Shown here: positions 6,055 to 14,115 of the stretch, piece after piece
Layout of the letters: every line of letters starts with the position of its first letter
Position numbering within the stretch: position 1 is the stretch's first letter
Assembly (NCBI GenBank): GCA_020062605.1
Contig: JAGUWA010000207.1
Coordinates: forward strand, 1-15,248
Source of the DNA: Parvibaculum sp.
GTDB lineage: Bacteria > Pseudomonadota > Alphaproteobacteria > Parvibaculales > Parvibaculaceae
Reading direction: 5' to 3'
DNA length: 15,248 nt
The notes under the pieces: model-generated
What the model was told of the DNA's origin: nothing
The model's database searches: none
What the model saw: the letters and a program-made list of their open reading frames with translations, nothing else
Position numbers and translations under genes: made by a program

Positions 6055-6906
6055 TCAGGCCTTTGCCTTGCCCGTTTCCGCCGCGCCGGAGAGCGGCCCG
6101 ATCTCGCGCCGGAACATGATCTTGCCGTAGGAAGAAGGCAGGATCCGCTGCAGCAGGTCGATGATCTTCGCGTCGGTTCCGATCAGGATGCGGCCCTTGT
6201 CCTTGACGATTCCGTTCACGATCGTCTCGCCCGCCTTCTCGGGTGTCGTTCGCGCAAGCTTGTCGAAGCCCGATGCCGCCTCTTCGCGTGCCGTCGCCTG
6301 CGTGCTCTGCAGGAAGCGCGCATTGCGCACGATGTTCGTCTTGATGCCGCCCGGGTGCACGCAGGAAACTTTGATCCGTGTACCCTTCATTTCGTGGCGC
6401 AGCGCCTCCGTGAAGCCGCGGATGGCGAATTTGGCGGAGTTGTAGGCCGCCTGGCTCGGCACCGAGATGATGCCGAAAATGCTGGACACATTGACGATAT
6501 GGCCTTCGCCCTTCTTCTGGATTTGCGGCAGGAAGGCCTTGGTGCCGTAGACCATGCCCCAGAAGTCGATGTTCATGACCCATTCGAAATCTTCGTAGGA
6601 AAGCTCGTCGACGCGCGCGATCTGTGCCACGCCCGCATTGTTGATCACGATGTCCGCGCCGCCATGCGTGCTTTCGATTTCCTGTGCGAAGGCATAGACG
6701 GCGTCGCGGTCCGCGACGTCCACGAGGTAGGTGGAAACCTTGCCGCCCATTGCTTCGATGCGCTTCGCCGTTTCGGCAAGCCCCGTCCGGTCGAGATCGG
6801 TGATCGCAAGCCGTGCGCCGCGCCTCGCAAGCTCGATTGCCGTGCCTCTCCCGATGCCGCTCGCCGCGCCCGTCACCACCGCCAGTTTACCGCTGATCGC
6901 CGTCAT
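6055..6906 (-). CDS. Short-chain dehydrogenase/reductase (SDR)
   Basis: 283 aa from ATG 6906, chosen because AGGACGG precedes it and the NAD(P)-binding strand starts at the usual distance; the frame is open further upstream to 7014. It is a classical SDR: cofactor glycine motif TGAASGIG (residues 12-19), an acidic residue in ITDLD (Asp37, suggesting NAD(H) preference), NNAG (89-92), and the catalytic Ser141/142, Tyr155 and Lys159 in YNSAK. HPGGIKTNIVR follows. Enzymes like this oxidise or reduce a hydroxyl/carbonyl group in the cytoplasm, but the substrate is not predictable. It is divergent from phoR across a 159-bp gap. No strong terminator follows; a weak ATCCG-TCTA-CGGAT hairpin with TATTTT lies just downstream on the minus strand. 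Confidence 0.92.
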   Translation of the reverse strand: MTAISGKLAVVTGAASGIGRGTAIELARRGARLAITDLDRTGLAETAKRIEAMGGKVSTYLVDVADRDAVYAFAQEIESTHGGADIVINNAGVAQIARVDELSYEDFEWVMNIDFWGMVYGTKAFLPQIQKKGEGHIVNVSSIFGIISVPSQAAYNSAKFAIRGFTEALRHEMKGTRIKVSCVHPGGIKTNIVRNARFLQSTQATAREEAASGFDKLARTTPEKAGETIVNGIVKDKGRILIGTDAKIIDLLQRILPSSYGKIMFRREIGPLSGAAETGKAKA

Positions 6907-7065
6907 TGCCGTCCTGTCTCCATGGGCCGTTTGATTTCGCGCCAGCCTAGGCATATTCGCGCGATTGTCACGTCGCGTAACGCTTTCTTTTGTCGTCGCG
7001 AAATCCGTGCTCAAGTGCTAACACGATGGCATGAATTGGGATTTCGGAGTCTGACGGTAAGGAAC

Positions 7066-8373
7066 ATGGCGGCGGCGGAAGGCGGTTCGAGGCTTGTGCG
7101 GGGCAGGGCGAGACTGAGGGATTTTGCGTCCCGGTGGACGGGCACGCGCACATTCGTTGTTTCTGCGGCGGCCATCTTTCTGCTGCTCGCGCTCTCCGGC
7201 GCCCTGCACCCCGTTGCCGCCATCATTTCCTTTTTCGTCCTCGCGGGCGTCGCCGCGACGAGGCTGATGGCGATTGGTGAGACATCGCCCATTCGCATCG
7301 GCTCGGCGCGGGACGAGGAAGCATCGGTGCTGGGCGGCGGCACCGCCATGGCGCTCCTCGATCGCCTGCCGGATCCGCTCGTCGTCGTGGACGACGCAGG
7401 CCATGTTCTCTATGCGAATGGCGCGGCGGAACCGCTCCTGGGAAAGAGCGTCATCGGACGCCACGTCGCAACGGTGTTGCGCAGTGCGCCGCTCATCGAG
7501 GCAATCAATGCCGTCACCCGGGACGGCGCCGTGCGCACCATCGAATATACCGTTCCCGTCCCCGTGCAGCGGAACTACAGCGCCTTCGTCGCGCCCGTCG
7601 CCGCGCAGGGCGGACCGGCATCGAGGCAGATCCTGGTTCTGCTGCGCGACGTCACCGAGGCGCGCCGCGTCGAAGCCATGCGCGCGGACTTCGTCGCCTT
7701 CGCAAGCCACGAGTTGAAAACGCCGCTCGCCTCGCTATCCGGTTTCATCGACACGCTGCGCGGTCACGCGAAAGACGATCCCGAAGCGCGCGACAAGTTT
7801 CTCGGCATCATGGCGGATCAGGCCACGCGCATGCGCCGGCTGATCGAGGACCTGCTCTCGCTGTCGCGCATCGAACTGCGCGAGCATGTGCGGCCCTCCG
7901 ACGCCGTCGATCTTCTCGGCGTCGTGAGCGACATCGCGGACGGCCTCACGCCGCTCGCCGAACAATACGGCGTCGAGATCGGCATCACCGCGCCTGCTTC
8001 GCTGCCGAAGGTGATGGGGGATCGCGACGAACTCGCGCAGGTCGTCCAGAACCTCGCTGACAATGCGCTGCGCTATGGCCGTTCGGGAAAACGCATCGAC
8101 ATTTCTCTCTCGCCCGACGCAAAGGGCGGCAAGCCCGTCGTCCGCCTCACCGTCCGCGACTACGGCCCCGGCATCGCGAAGGAGCACATCCCGCGGCTGA
8201 CGGAGCGCTTCTACCGTGTCGACCCGGCTGCGAGTCGCGCCCGCGGCGGCACCGGCCTCGGACTTGCCATCGTGAAGCACATCGTGAACCGCCATCAGGG
8301 CACGCTCTCGATCGAAAGCGAACTGGGGCAGGGCTCGGCTTTTTCGGTCCTGCTGCCGGTCGCGCCTCAATAG
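7066..8373 (+). CDS. phoR: Phosphate-regulon sensor histidine kinase PhoR
   Basis: 435 aa from ATG 7066, preceded by TAAGGA; the frame is open far upstream, but that part shadows the dehydrogenase. Two adjacent membrane helices lie at about residues 29-46 and 50-68 with almost no periplasmic loop, as in PhoR proteins that sense phosphate through the Pst/PhoU complex rather than directly. A PAS domain follows at about 93-195 (LLDRLPDPLVVVDDAGHVLYAN onward). The HisKA H-box FASHELKTPLASL has phospho-acceptor His215. The ATPase domain has the N box QNLADNALRYG (Asn329, Asn333), G1 DYGPGI (365-370) and G2 GGTGLGLAIVKHI (394-406). It should phosphorylate PhoB when phosphate is scarce and dephosphorylate it otherwise. 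It is the first gene of the pho-pst locus, with the PHO box 31 bp past its stop. Confidence 0.93.
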   Translation: MAAAEGGSRLVRGRARLRDFASRWTGTRTFVVSAAAIFLLLALSGALHPVAAIISFFVLAGVAATRLMAIGETSPIRIGSARDEEASVLGGGTAMALLDRLPDPLVVVDDAGHVLYANGAAEPLLGKSVIGRHVATVLRSAPLIEAINAVTRDGAVRTIEYTVPVPVQRNYSAFVAPVAAQGGPASRQILVLLRDVTEARRVEAMRADFVAFASHELKTPLASLSGFIDTLRGHAKDDPEARDKFLGIMADQATRMRRLIEDLLSLSRIELREHVRPSDAVDLLGVVSDIADGLTPLAEQYGVEIGITAPASLPKVMGDRDELAQVVQNLADNALRYGRSGKRIDISLSPDAKGGKPVVRLTVRDYGPGIAKEHIPRLTERFYRVDPAASRARGGTGLGLAIVKHIVNRHQGTLSIESELGQGSAFSVLLPVAPQ

Positions 8374-8404
8374 TAAAATACGTATTTTTCTGACATTCGC
8401 AAAA

Positions 8405-8422
8405 CTGTCACGCAACCGTCGT
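8405..8422 (+). promoter_or_regulatory. PHO box (PhoB binding site) upstream of pstS
   Basis: CTGTCAC-GCAA-CCGTCGT consists of two 7-bp direct half-sites in 11-bp phase, close to the PhoB consensus CTGTCAT-N4-CTGTCAT. A further degenerate unit follows in phase (CTTTTGC, 8427-8433), and a possible -10 (TAGCGT, 8444-8449) comes 10 bp after that. An extra half-site CTGACAT sits at 8390-8396 but 15 bp away, out of phase. The site should make pstSCAB-phoU-phoB inducible by phosphate starvation. Confidence 0.75.
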
Positions 8423-8572
8423 AAACCTTTTGCGACGCCCCGCTAGCGTGCGCCCGCCTGAAGGTTAGCAGCCACTCGAATTCACCTGGCGAATTCACTC
8501 AAAGGCTCGGGCGCGCTGGGGGGCTGACGTGGTTTGCCCGGTGCCCGGCATTCACATGACTGGAGAATGAAC

Positions 8573-9607
8573 GTGAAACTCAAATCCCTGACGATGGCCG
8601 CGACGGTTGCCGTCGCTGCTCTTTCGGTGGCTGGCGTCGCTCACGCCCGCGACCAGATTTCGATTGTCGGCTCCTCGACGGTGTTCCCCTACACGCAGGC
8701 CGTGTCGGAGCAGTTCGCGAATGAGACGGGCAGCCCGGCTCCCGTCGTCGAATCGACCGGTACCGGCGGCGGCATGAAGATTTTCTGCGGCGGCGTCGGC
8801 GCAGAGCATCCCGATCTCACGGGCGCATCGCGTGCCATGAAGAAATCCGAATACGAAGCCTGCCAGGCGGCCGGCGTGAAGAGCATCACCGAAGTTCTCA
8901 TCGGTTATGACGGTCTCTCCATCGCGGTTTCCCGCAAGGGCAAGCCTCTCGACCTGACGAAGGCGCAGCTCTTCCAGGCGCTTGCCGCGAAGGTCGAAGT
9001 CGACGGCAAGATCGTCGACAATCCCTACAAGAAGTGGAGCGAGATCGACAAGTCGCTTCCGGACACCGAGATCGAGGTCTTCGGCCCGCCGCCCACGTCC
9101 GGCACGCGCGACGCCTTCGTCGAACTCGTGATGGAAGAGGGTTGCGAAGAGTTCCCGGCCATCGAAGCGCTCGAAAAGGGCGCCAAGAAAGAAGTCTGCC
9201 AGCGCATGCGCACCGACGGCCCGTTCGTCGAAGCCGGCGAAAACGACAACCTCATCGTTCAGCGCCTCGAGTCCGACCCGAGCGCCTACGGCATCTTCGG
9301 CTATTCCTTCCTCTACGAAAACCAGGACAAGCTCCAGGGCGTCAAGGTCGAAGGCGTTGCGCCGAGCACCGAGACGATCGCCGACGGTTCCTACAAGGTC
9401 TCCCGCCCGCTCTTCTTCTACGTGAAGAATGCGCATCGCGGCGTGATCCCCGGCCTCAACGAATTCGTTGCCGAGTATGTCAGCGAAGACGCGATGGGCG
9501 ACGGCGGCTATCTCTCCGAGCGCGGTCTGATCCCGCTCTCCGCCGAGAAGCGTGAAGAAGTCCGCAAGGCTGCCATCGACGGGGCCGACATGGCCGCGCC
9601 GAAGTAA
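8573..9607 (+). CDS. pstS: Periplasmic phosphate-binding protein of the Pst ABC transporter
   Basis: I prefer GTG 8573 because GGAG (8562-8565) is 7 nt upstream of it, but only 1 nt upstream of the alternative ATG 8567. The product is 344 aa and begins with a classical Sec signal peptide: KLK, a hydrophobic core, then GVAHA with cleavage expected after Ala25. The mature protein starts RDQISIVGSSTVFPYTQ, with phosphate-binding elements GSSTVFP, ESTGTGGG and the TSGTRDAFVE segment, all hallmarks of PstS. It captures inorganic phosphate in the periplasm and delivers it to PstC/PstA. There is no lipobox cysteine, so it should be soluble. A PHO box lies upstream, and a strong hairpin follows the stop codon before pstC. 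Confidence 0.94.
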   Translation: MKLKSLTMAATVAVAALSVAGVAHARDQISIVGSSTVFPYTQAVSEQFANETGSPAPVVESTGTGGGMKIFCGGVGAEHPDLTGASRAMKKSEYEACQAAGVKSITEVLIGYDGLSIAVSRKGKPLDLTKAQLFQALAAKVEVDGKIVDNPYKKWSEIDKSLPDTEIEVFGPPPTSGTRDAFVELVMEEGCEEFPAIEALEKGAKKEVCQRMRTDGPFVEAGENDNLIVQRLESDPSAYGIFGYSFLYENQDKLQGVKVEGVAPSTETIADGSYKVSRPLFFYVKNAHRGVIPGLNEFVAEYVSEDAMGDGGYLSERGLIPLSAEKREEVRKAAIDGADMAAPK

Positions 9608-9617
9608 TGAAACGACG

Positions 9618-9645
9618 CCACCCGGCGCCCTCGGGCGCCGGGTGG
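9618..9645 (+). terminator. Perfect 12-bp hairpin between pstS and pstC (attenuator or mRNA-stabilising stem)
   Basis: CCACCCGGCGCC (9618-9629) pairs perfectly with GGCGCCGGGTGG (9634-9645) around a CTCG tetraloop. TCCTTCGC follows, which is not a full T run. Located 11 nt past the pstS stop, it would cause partial termination or protect the pstS mRNA 3' end, giving more PstS than permease. Such stems are common after the binding-protein gene of ABC operons. Confidence 0.7.
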
Positions 9646-9691
9646 TCCTTCGCTATCCGGTGCCATTGGTTCACCTGCAGGGCCGAAATTC

Positions 9692-11071
9692 ATGTCCGTC
9701 ACGCTGCTTTTCGCGATCGTTCTGGCCCTCGCCTTTGTCGGATACCTGCTCGGCCGTGCCAATGCCTCCGGCCTGAAGGCCGCGGGTAACAGTCTTCATT
9801 CGATCCCGCCCTATCACGGCTATTTCGTTGCGCTCTGGTGCGGACTGCCTGCTTTTCTTCTCGTCTTCATCTGGCAGGCGGCGCAAAGCACGGTTGTCGA
9901 CCAGTTGCTGCTGGCGAGCCTGCCGCCGCACCTGACGGAAGGTATGACGCCGGCCCGGGTGTCGCTGATGCTCGGCGAAATCAAGAATGTTGCCGCGGGA
10001 CGCATGTTCGGCACGCCTGACCAGGCCATAATCGATGCCGCCGCGCGCTACCAGTCGCTGCAGAATACGGCATCGCTCGCCATGGTGGTATGCACCCTCG
10101 CGGCGGCCGTCGCCGGCATCGCCTTCGCGCGTTCGCGCCTGTCCCCCGAATTCAGGGCCCGCAACCGCGTCGACGGCATTCTGCGCTGGCTGCTGATTGT
10201 CTGCTCGATCCTCGCCATTCTCACGACGCTCGGCATCATCCTCTCCCTCGTCATCGAGAGCTGGGCCTTTTTCTCCCGCGTGCCGGTTGCCGAATTTTTG
10301 TTCGGACTGAACTGGAGCCCGCAGACACCGATCCGCGCCGACCAGGTTGCCTCAACCGGTGCGTTCGGTGCGGTTCCTGTCTTCTGGGGAACGATCTTCA
10401 TCAGCGTCATCGCCATGTTGGTGGCTCTGCCGGTCGGTCTCTTCTCGGCGATCTATCTCGTCGAGTACGCTGACAAGCGCGTCCGTTCCGTCGTGAAGCC
10501 CCTGCTCGAAATTCTCGCGGGCATCCCGACGATCGTCTACGGCTTCTTCGCCGTGCTGACGGTGGCGCCGTTTATTCGCGAATTCGGTATGTCGCTGGGC
10601 CTCAGCGTCGCTTCCAACAGTGCGCTCGCCGCCGGCGGTGTCATGGGCATCATGATCATCCCGTTCATCTCGTCCTTCTCGGACGATGCGATTACCGCCG
10701 TTCCCCAGTCCATGCGCGACGGCGCCTATGCGCTCGGCGCGACCAAGGCGGAAACGATCCGTCAGGTGCTCTTGCCCGCCGCGCTTCCGGGCATTGTCGG
10801 CGGCGTCCTTCTGGCCGTGAGCCGCGCCATCGGCGAAACCATGATCGTGGTCATGGCGGCGGGCCTCACGGCGACGTTGACGGTCAACCCGCTCGAAGGC
10901 GTGACGACCGTCACCGTGCAGATCGTGACGCTGCTCATTGGCGACACGGAATTCGACAGCCCCAAGACGCTCGCTGCCTTCGGCCTCGGTCTTGTCCTTT
11001 TCATCTCGACACTGGCGCTGAACATTCTCGCGCTCCAGGTCGTCAAGCGCTATCGGGAACGCTATGAGTGA
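9692..11071 (+). CDS. pstC: Phosphate ABC transporter permease PstC
   Basis: 459 aa, longer than the roughly 320-aa E. coli form because of an N-terminal extension. Helices lie near residues 1-20, 44-62 and 126-146, with a polar segment between the second and third; the core permease begins at about 163. The transport domain carries the EAA-type coupling loop SMRDGAYALGATKAETIRQVLLPAALPGI (340-368), which docks on PstB; earlier, LEILAGIPTIVYGFFAVL (272-289) is a typical PstC stretch. With PstA it forms the inner-membrane phosphate channel. The Shine-Dalgarno before ATG 9692 is weak, which fits lower expression than pstS. The 3' end overlaps pstA by 8 nt, suggesting translational coupling. Confidence 0.94.
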   Translation: MSVTLLFAIVLALAFVGYLLGRANASGLKAAGNSLHSIPPYHGYFVALWCGLPAFLLVFIWQAAQSTVVDQLLLASLPPHLTEGMTPARVSLMLGEIKNVAAGRMFGTPDQAIIDAAARYQSLQNTASLAMVVCTLAAAVAGIAFARSRLSPEFRARNRVDGILRWLLIVCSILAILTTLGIILSLVIESWAFFSRVPVAEFLFGLNWSPQTPIRADQVASTGAFGAVPVFWGTIFISVIAMLVALPVGLFSAIYLVEYADKRVRSVVKPLLEILAGIPTIVYGFFAVLTVAPFIREFGMSLGLSVASNSALAAGGVMGIMIIPFISSFSDDAITAVPQSMRDGAYALGATKAETIRQVLLPAALPGIVGGVLLAVSRAIGETMIVVMAAGLTATLTVNPLEGVTTVTVQIVTLLIGDTEFDSPKTLAAFGLGLVLFISTLALNILALQVVKRYRERYE

Positions 11072-12353
11072 TACCGCCGCACAGGGAACGGGCCGGCGCG
11101 CCTGGTATGAGCCGGACGCGAAGCTGAAGCGTCGTCACGCCGCCGACAGACGCCTGCGAGCCTATGGCGTTGCTGCGATCCTTTTCGCGCTCGCGATGCT
11201 GATGACGCTCGTGGGAACGATCCTCGTCACCGCGGCGCCTGCGGTCACCCAGACCATGGTGACGCTTGAGGTCGAGGTGCCGGAGGGAGCCGTGAACCCC
11301 TCGGACCCGCGCGGCGGCAGCTATCAGAAGATACTGAACGAGTCGGTCGCGCGCCTCTTTCCGGAGGTTGACACGCCGCGTGAACTCAGGGAACTGCGCC
11401 AGCTTTTCAGTAATGGTGGTCAGTATGCTCTTCGGGACAAGGTGGTCGCCGACACGTCGCTGATCGGCCGCACGTTCGACATCACGTTTCCGCTATCGGA
11501 CATCGGCGACCAGCTCCACAAGGGCGTGATCGGCCGTGATCTCCCGAGCGACCAGCGCCGCGTCAGCGACGAACAGATCGGCTGGTACGACCGTCTGGTC
11601 GAACAGGGCCGCATTTCCGCGCCGCTGAACTGGGGGTTGATCTTCAATGCGGACAGCCGTTTTCCGGAACTTGCCGGGCTGTGGGGTGCTCTTGTCGGCT
11701 CCTTCTATGCGCTGCTGATCTGTTTCCTCGTCAGCTTCCCCGTCGGCATCGCGGCCGCCGTCTATCTCGAGGAATTCGCGCCGAAAAACCGCTTCACCGA
11801 TCTCATCGAGGTCAACATCAACAATCTCGCCGCCGTGCCGTCTATCGTTTTCGGCCTGCTCGGTCTCGCCGTCTTCCTCAACTTCTTCGGCATGCCGCGC
11901 TCGGCACCCATCGTCGGCGGCCTCGTGCTCTCTCTCATGACGCTGCCGACGATCATCATTGCGACGCGCGCGGCGCTGAAGGCCGTGCCGCCCTCGATCC
12001 GCGAAGCCGCCATCGGCGTCGGCGCCTCCAGGATGCAGACGGTCGGACATCATGTTCTGCCGCTCGCCATGCCCGGCATCCTGACGGGCACGATCATCGG
12101 CCTCGCCCAGGCTCTCGGCGAAACGGCGCCGCTCCTCCTGATCGGCATGAACGCATTTATCACCGCCGCTCCAGATAGCATGTTCAATCCTTCGACCGCC
12201 CTTCCGACCCAGATTTACATCTGGGCGGACAGTCCGGAACGCGGATTCACGTCTCGTACCTCGGCGGCGATCATCGTTCTGCTCGGGTTCCTTGTTTGCA
12301 TGAACGCAATTGCGATTTACATGCGTAAACGGTTTGAAAGAAGGTGGTCATGA
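11064..12353 (+). CDS. pstA: Phosphate ABC transporter permease PstA
   Basis: 429 aa, against about 296 in E. coli. After a basic N-terminus and one helix (about 34-57), a soluble, probably periplasmic domain of about 140 residues follows (to about 205), as in the extended proteobacterial PstA family with a DUF3333-type N-terminal domain. The permease core then has helices from SFYALLICFLVSFPVGIAAA on, INNLAAVPSIVFGLLGLAVF, and the EAA coupling loop around SIREAAIGVGASRMQTVGHH. It pairs with PstC to form the membrane channel energised by PstB. The start overlaps pstC by 8 nt; the stop overlaps the pstB start as ATGA. Confidence 0.94.
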   Translation: MSDTAAQGTGRRAWYEPDAKLKRRHAADRRLRAYGVAAILFALAMLMTLVGTILVTAAPAVTQTMVTLEVEVPEGAVNPSDPRGGSYQKILNESVARLFPEVDTPRELRELRQLFSNGGQYALRDKVVADTSLIGRTFDITFPLSDIGDQLHKGVIGRDLPSDQRRVSDEQIGWYDRLVEQGRISAPLNWGLIFNADSRFPELAGLWGALVGSFYALLICFLVSFPVGIAAAVYLEEFAPKNRFTDLIEVNINNLAAVPSIVFGLLGLAVFLNFFGMPRSAPIVGGLVLSLMTLPTIIIATRAALKAVPPSIREAAIGVGASRMQTVGHHVLPLAMPGILTGTIIGLAQALGETAPLLLIGMNAFITAAPDSMFNPSTALPTQIYIWADSPERGFTSRTSAAIIVLLGFLVCMNAIAIYMRKRFERRWS

Positions 12354-13210
12354 CAACGCTGGATACCACTGAAGCGTCAGGGATGATTATGAACAAGACG
12401 GCCGAAGAGGCAGGTGCGCTGGCGAAAGCGGTGTCGACCGCGAAGGCCGGGCACGAGACGAAGATCGCGGCCAGCAAGGTCTCGGTTTTCTATGGCGACA
12501 AGCAGGCGCTGTTCGACGTTTCGATCGACATTCCCGCGCGGCAGGTGATGGCCTTCATCGGCCCGTCCGGCTGCGGGAAATCGACCTTCCTGCGCTGCAT
12601 CAATCGTATGAACGATACGATCGACAATTGCAGTGTGAAGGGAACGATCGAAATCGACGGCGCGAATATCTACGACCCGAAGATCGACCCGGTTCTCCTT
12701 CGCGCCCGCGTCGGCATGGTCTTCCAGAAGCCGAATCCGTTTCCGAAGTCGATCTACGACAATATTGCCTATGGCCCCCGTATTCACGGCGTGGCGAAGG
12801 CGGGTTCCGCGATGGACGAGATCGTGGAGCGGAGCCTTCAGCGCGCGGCCCTCTGGAACGAGGTGAAGGACCGTCTCGACCAGCCGGGCACCGGCCTTTC
12901 GGGCGGCCAGCAACAGCGTCTGTGCATCGCTCGCGCGATTGCCGTCAATCCGGACATCATCCTGATGGACGAACCCTGCTCGGCGCTCGACCCTATCGCG
13001 ACCGCCAAGGTCGAGGAACTGATCGACGAATTGAGAGCGCAGTACACGATCGTGATCGTGACGCATTCCATGCAGCAGGCGGCGCGCGTCTCGCAAAAGG
13101 CGGCCTTCTTTCATCTCGGCAATCTCATCGAGGTGGACGAAACCGACAAGATGTTCACCAACCCGAGCGATCAGCGCACGCAGGACTACATCACGGGCCG
13201 CTTCGGTTGA
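12350..13210 (+). CDS. pstB: Phosphate ABC transporter ATP-binding protein PstB
   Basis: 286 aa from ATG 12350, which overlaps the pstA stop and has AAGGTGG just upstream; a GTG at 12344 is in frame but closer to the Shine-Dalgarno. All ABC ATPase motifs are present: Walker A GPSGCGKST (71-79), Q-loop MVFQKPNPFPKS, signature LSGGQQQRLCIARAIA, Walker B IILMDEPCSALDP, and switch histidine VTHSMQQAAR. The NPFPKSIYDN segment after the Q-loop is typical of PstB. About 40 residues precede the first ABC strand, an N-terminal extension of unknown role. It hydrolyses ATP to drive phosphate import and, with PhoU, relays phosphate status to PhoR. Confidence 0.95.
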   Translation: MTTLDTTEASGMIMNKTAEEAGALAKAVSTAKAGHETKIAASKVSVFYGDKQALFDVSIDIPARQVMAFIGPSGCGKSTFLRCINRMNDTIDNCSVKGTIEIDGANIYDPKIDPVLLRARVGMVFQKPNPFPKSIYDNIAYGPRIHGVAKAGSAMDEIVERSLQRAALWNEVKDRLDQPGTGLSGGQQQRLCIARAIAVNPDIILMDEPCSALDPIATAKVEELIDELRAQYTIVIVTHSMQQAARVSQKAAFFHLGNLIEVDETDKMFTNPSDQRTQDYITGRFG

Positions 13211-13256
13211 GGCGCGCAGGCAGGCAAGTGTCCCGAGGCCAACAGGAGAATTGGGC

Positions 13257-13973
13257 GTGACCCAGCATACGGTAAAATCCTTTCAGGAAGAGCTCGACAC
13301 GCTTGCCGCGAACATTGCGCAGATGGGCGGCCTTACCGAAGCCCAGCTTTCCGCGGCCATCGAAGCGGTCGTTCGCCGCGACACCCAGCTCGCCGAGCGC
13401 ACGATTCGCGAGGACCAGCGCATCGACGCGCTTGAAGCCGAGATTGAAGCGCATGCGATCCGCATGATCGCGCTGCGCCAGCCCATGGCGACCGACCTTC
13501 GCGAGGCGATTGCGGCGATCAAGATTTCGATCGATCTCGAGCGCATCGGCGATCTCGCGAAGAACATCGCCAAACGCGCCATGGTCCTGCAGAACGATTT
13601 CGAAGGGACGAACCGGCTCATCCAGGGCATCTCGCGCATGGGCCGTCTCGCCCAGCGCCAACTCAAGCATGTGCTGGACGCCTATTCGAGCCGCGAAGCG
13701 CAGGCGGCAATGGAAGTGTGGCGCGACGACGAGGAAATCGACGCGATGTACAACTCCGTCTTCCGCGAACTCCTGACTTACATGATGGAAGATCCGCGGA
13801 CGATCGGCGTCTCGACCCATTTGCTCTTCGTGGCAAAGAACATCGAACGCATCGGCGACCACGCAACCAACATCGCCGAAACCATCAGCTATCTCGTGAC
13901 CGGCGAATGGGTGAGCGATGAACGCCCGAAGGGCGACACGACGAGTACCACGGCCGTGAAGAGCGGCAGTTAG
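13257..13973 (+). CDS. phoU: Phosphate transport system regulatory protein PhoU
   Basis: 238 aa from GTG 13257. AGGAG at 13244-13248 is 8 nt upstream; the in-frame TTG at 13251 is too close to it. The start TQHTVKSFQEELDTL matches the family N-terminus. PhoU is two tandem three-helix bundles, each with an acidic metal-binding helix: DLERIGDLAKNI in the first and NIERIGDHATNIAE in the second, both visible here. It bridges the Pst transporter and PhoR and keeps PhoR from phosphorylating PhoB in high phosphate. It lies 46 nt after pstB, in the same operon. Confidence 0.95.
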   Translation: MTQHTVKSFQEELDTLAANIAQMGGLTEAQLSAAIEAVVRRDTQLAERTIREDQRIDALEAEIEAHAIRMIALRQPMATDLREAIAAIKISIDLERIGDLAKNIAKRAMVLQNDFEGTNRLIQGISRMGRLAQRQLKHVLDAYSSREAQAAMEVWRDDEEIDAMYNSVFRELLTYMMEDPRTIGVSTHLLFVAKNIERIGDHATNIAETISYLVTGEWVSDERPKGDTTSTTAVKSGS

Positions 13974-14115
13974 AGGAGGCATCTGAGCCATGGGAATAAC
14001 GCTTGCCCGTCGCGGTGAACAGGGTCAGGCTTCAATGGAAAGCTTGGAAAAGATTCGCTCCTTGTCCGAAAGAGCCGAACAGGGACAACCCGAGCGCAGC
14101 CAGTTCGAACGCAGA

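Noticed and set aside
6965..6995. PHO-box-like half-sites (TTGTCAC, TTTGTCG) between the dehydrogenase and phoR
   Set aside because: The two are 24 bp apart, not in 11-bp phase, and no good second half-site lies beside either.
7047..7051. GANTC site just upstream of phoR as a possible CcrM/GcrA target
   Set aside because: A 5-bp palindrome is too common by chance to call a regulatory site, and similar sites occur inside the repeats.
8552..9436. Long minus-strand open frame opposite pstS (294 codons)
   Set aside because: It is fully antisense to a clear pstS, has no recognisable domain, and reflects high-G+C codon bias on the opposite strand.
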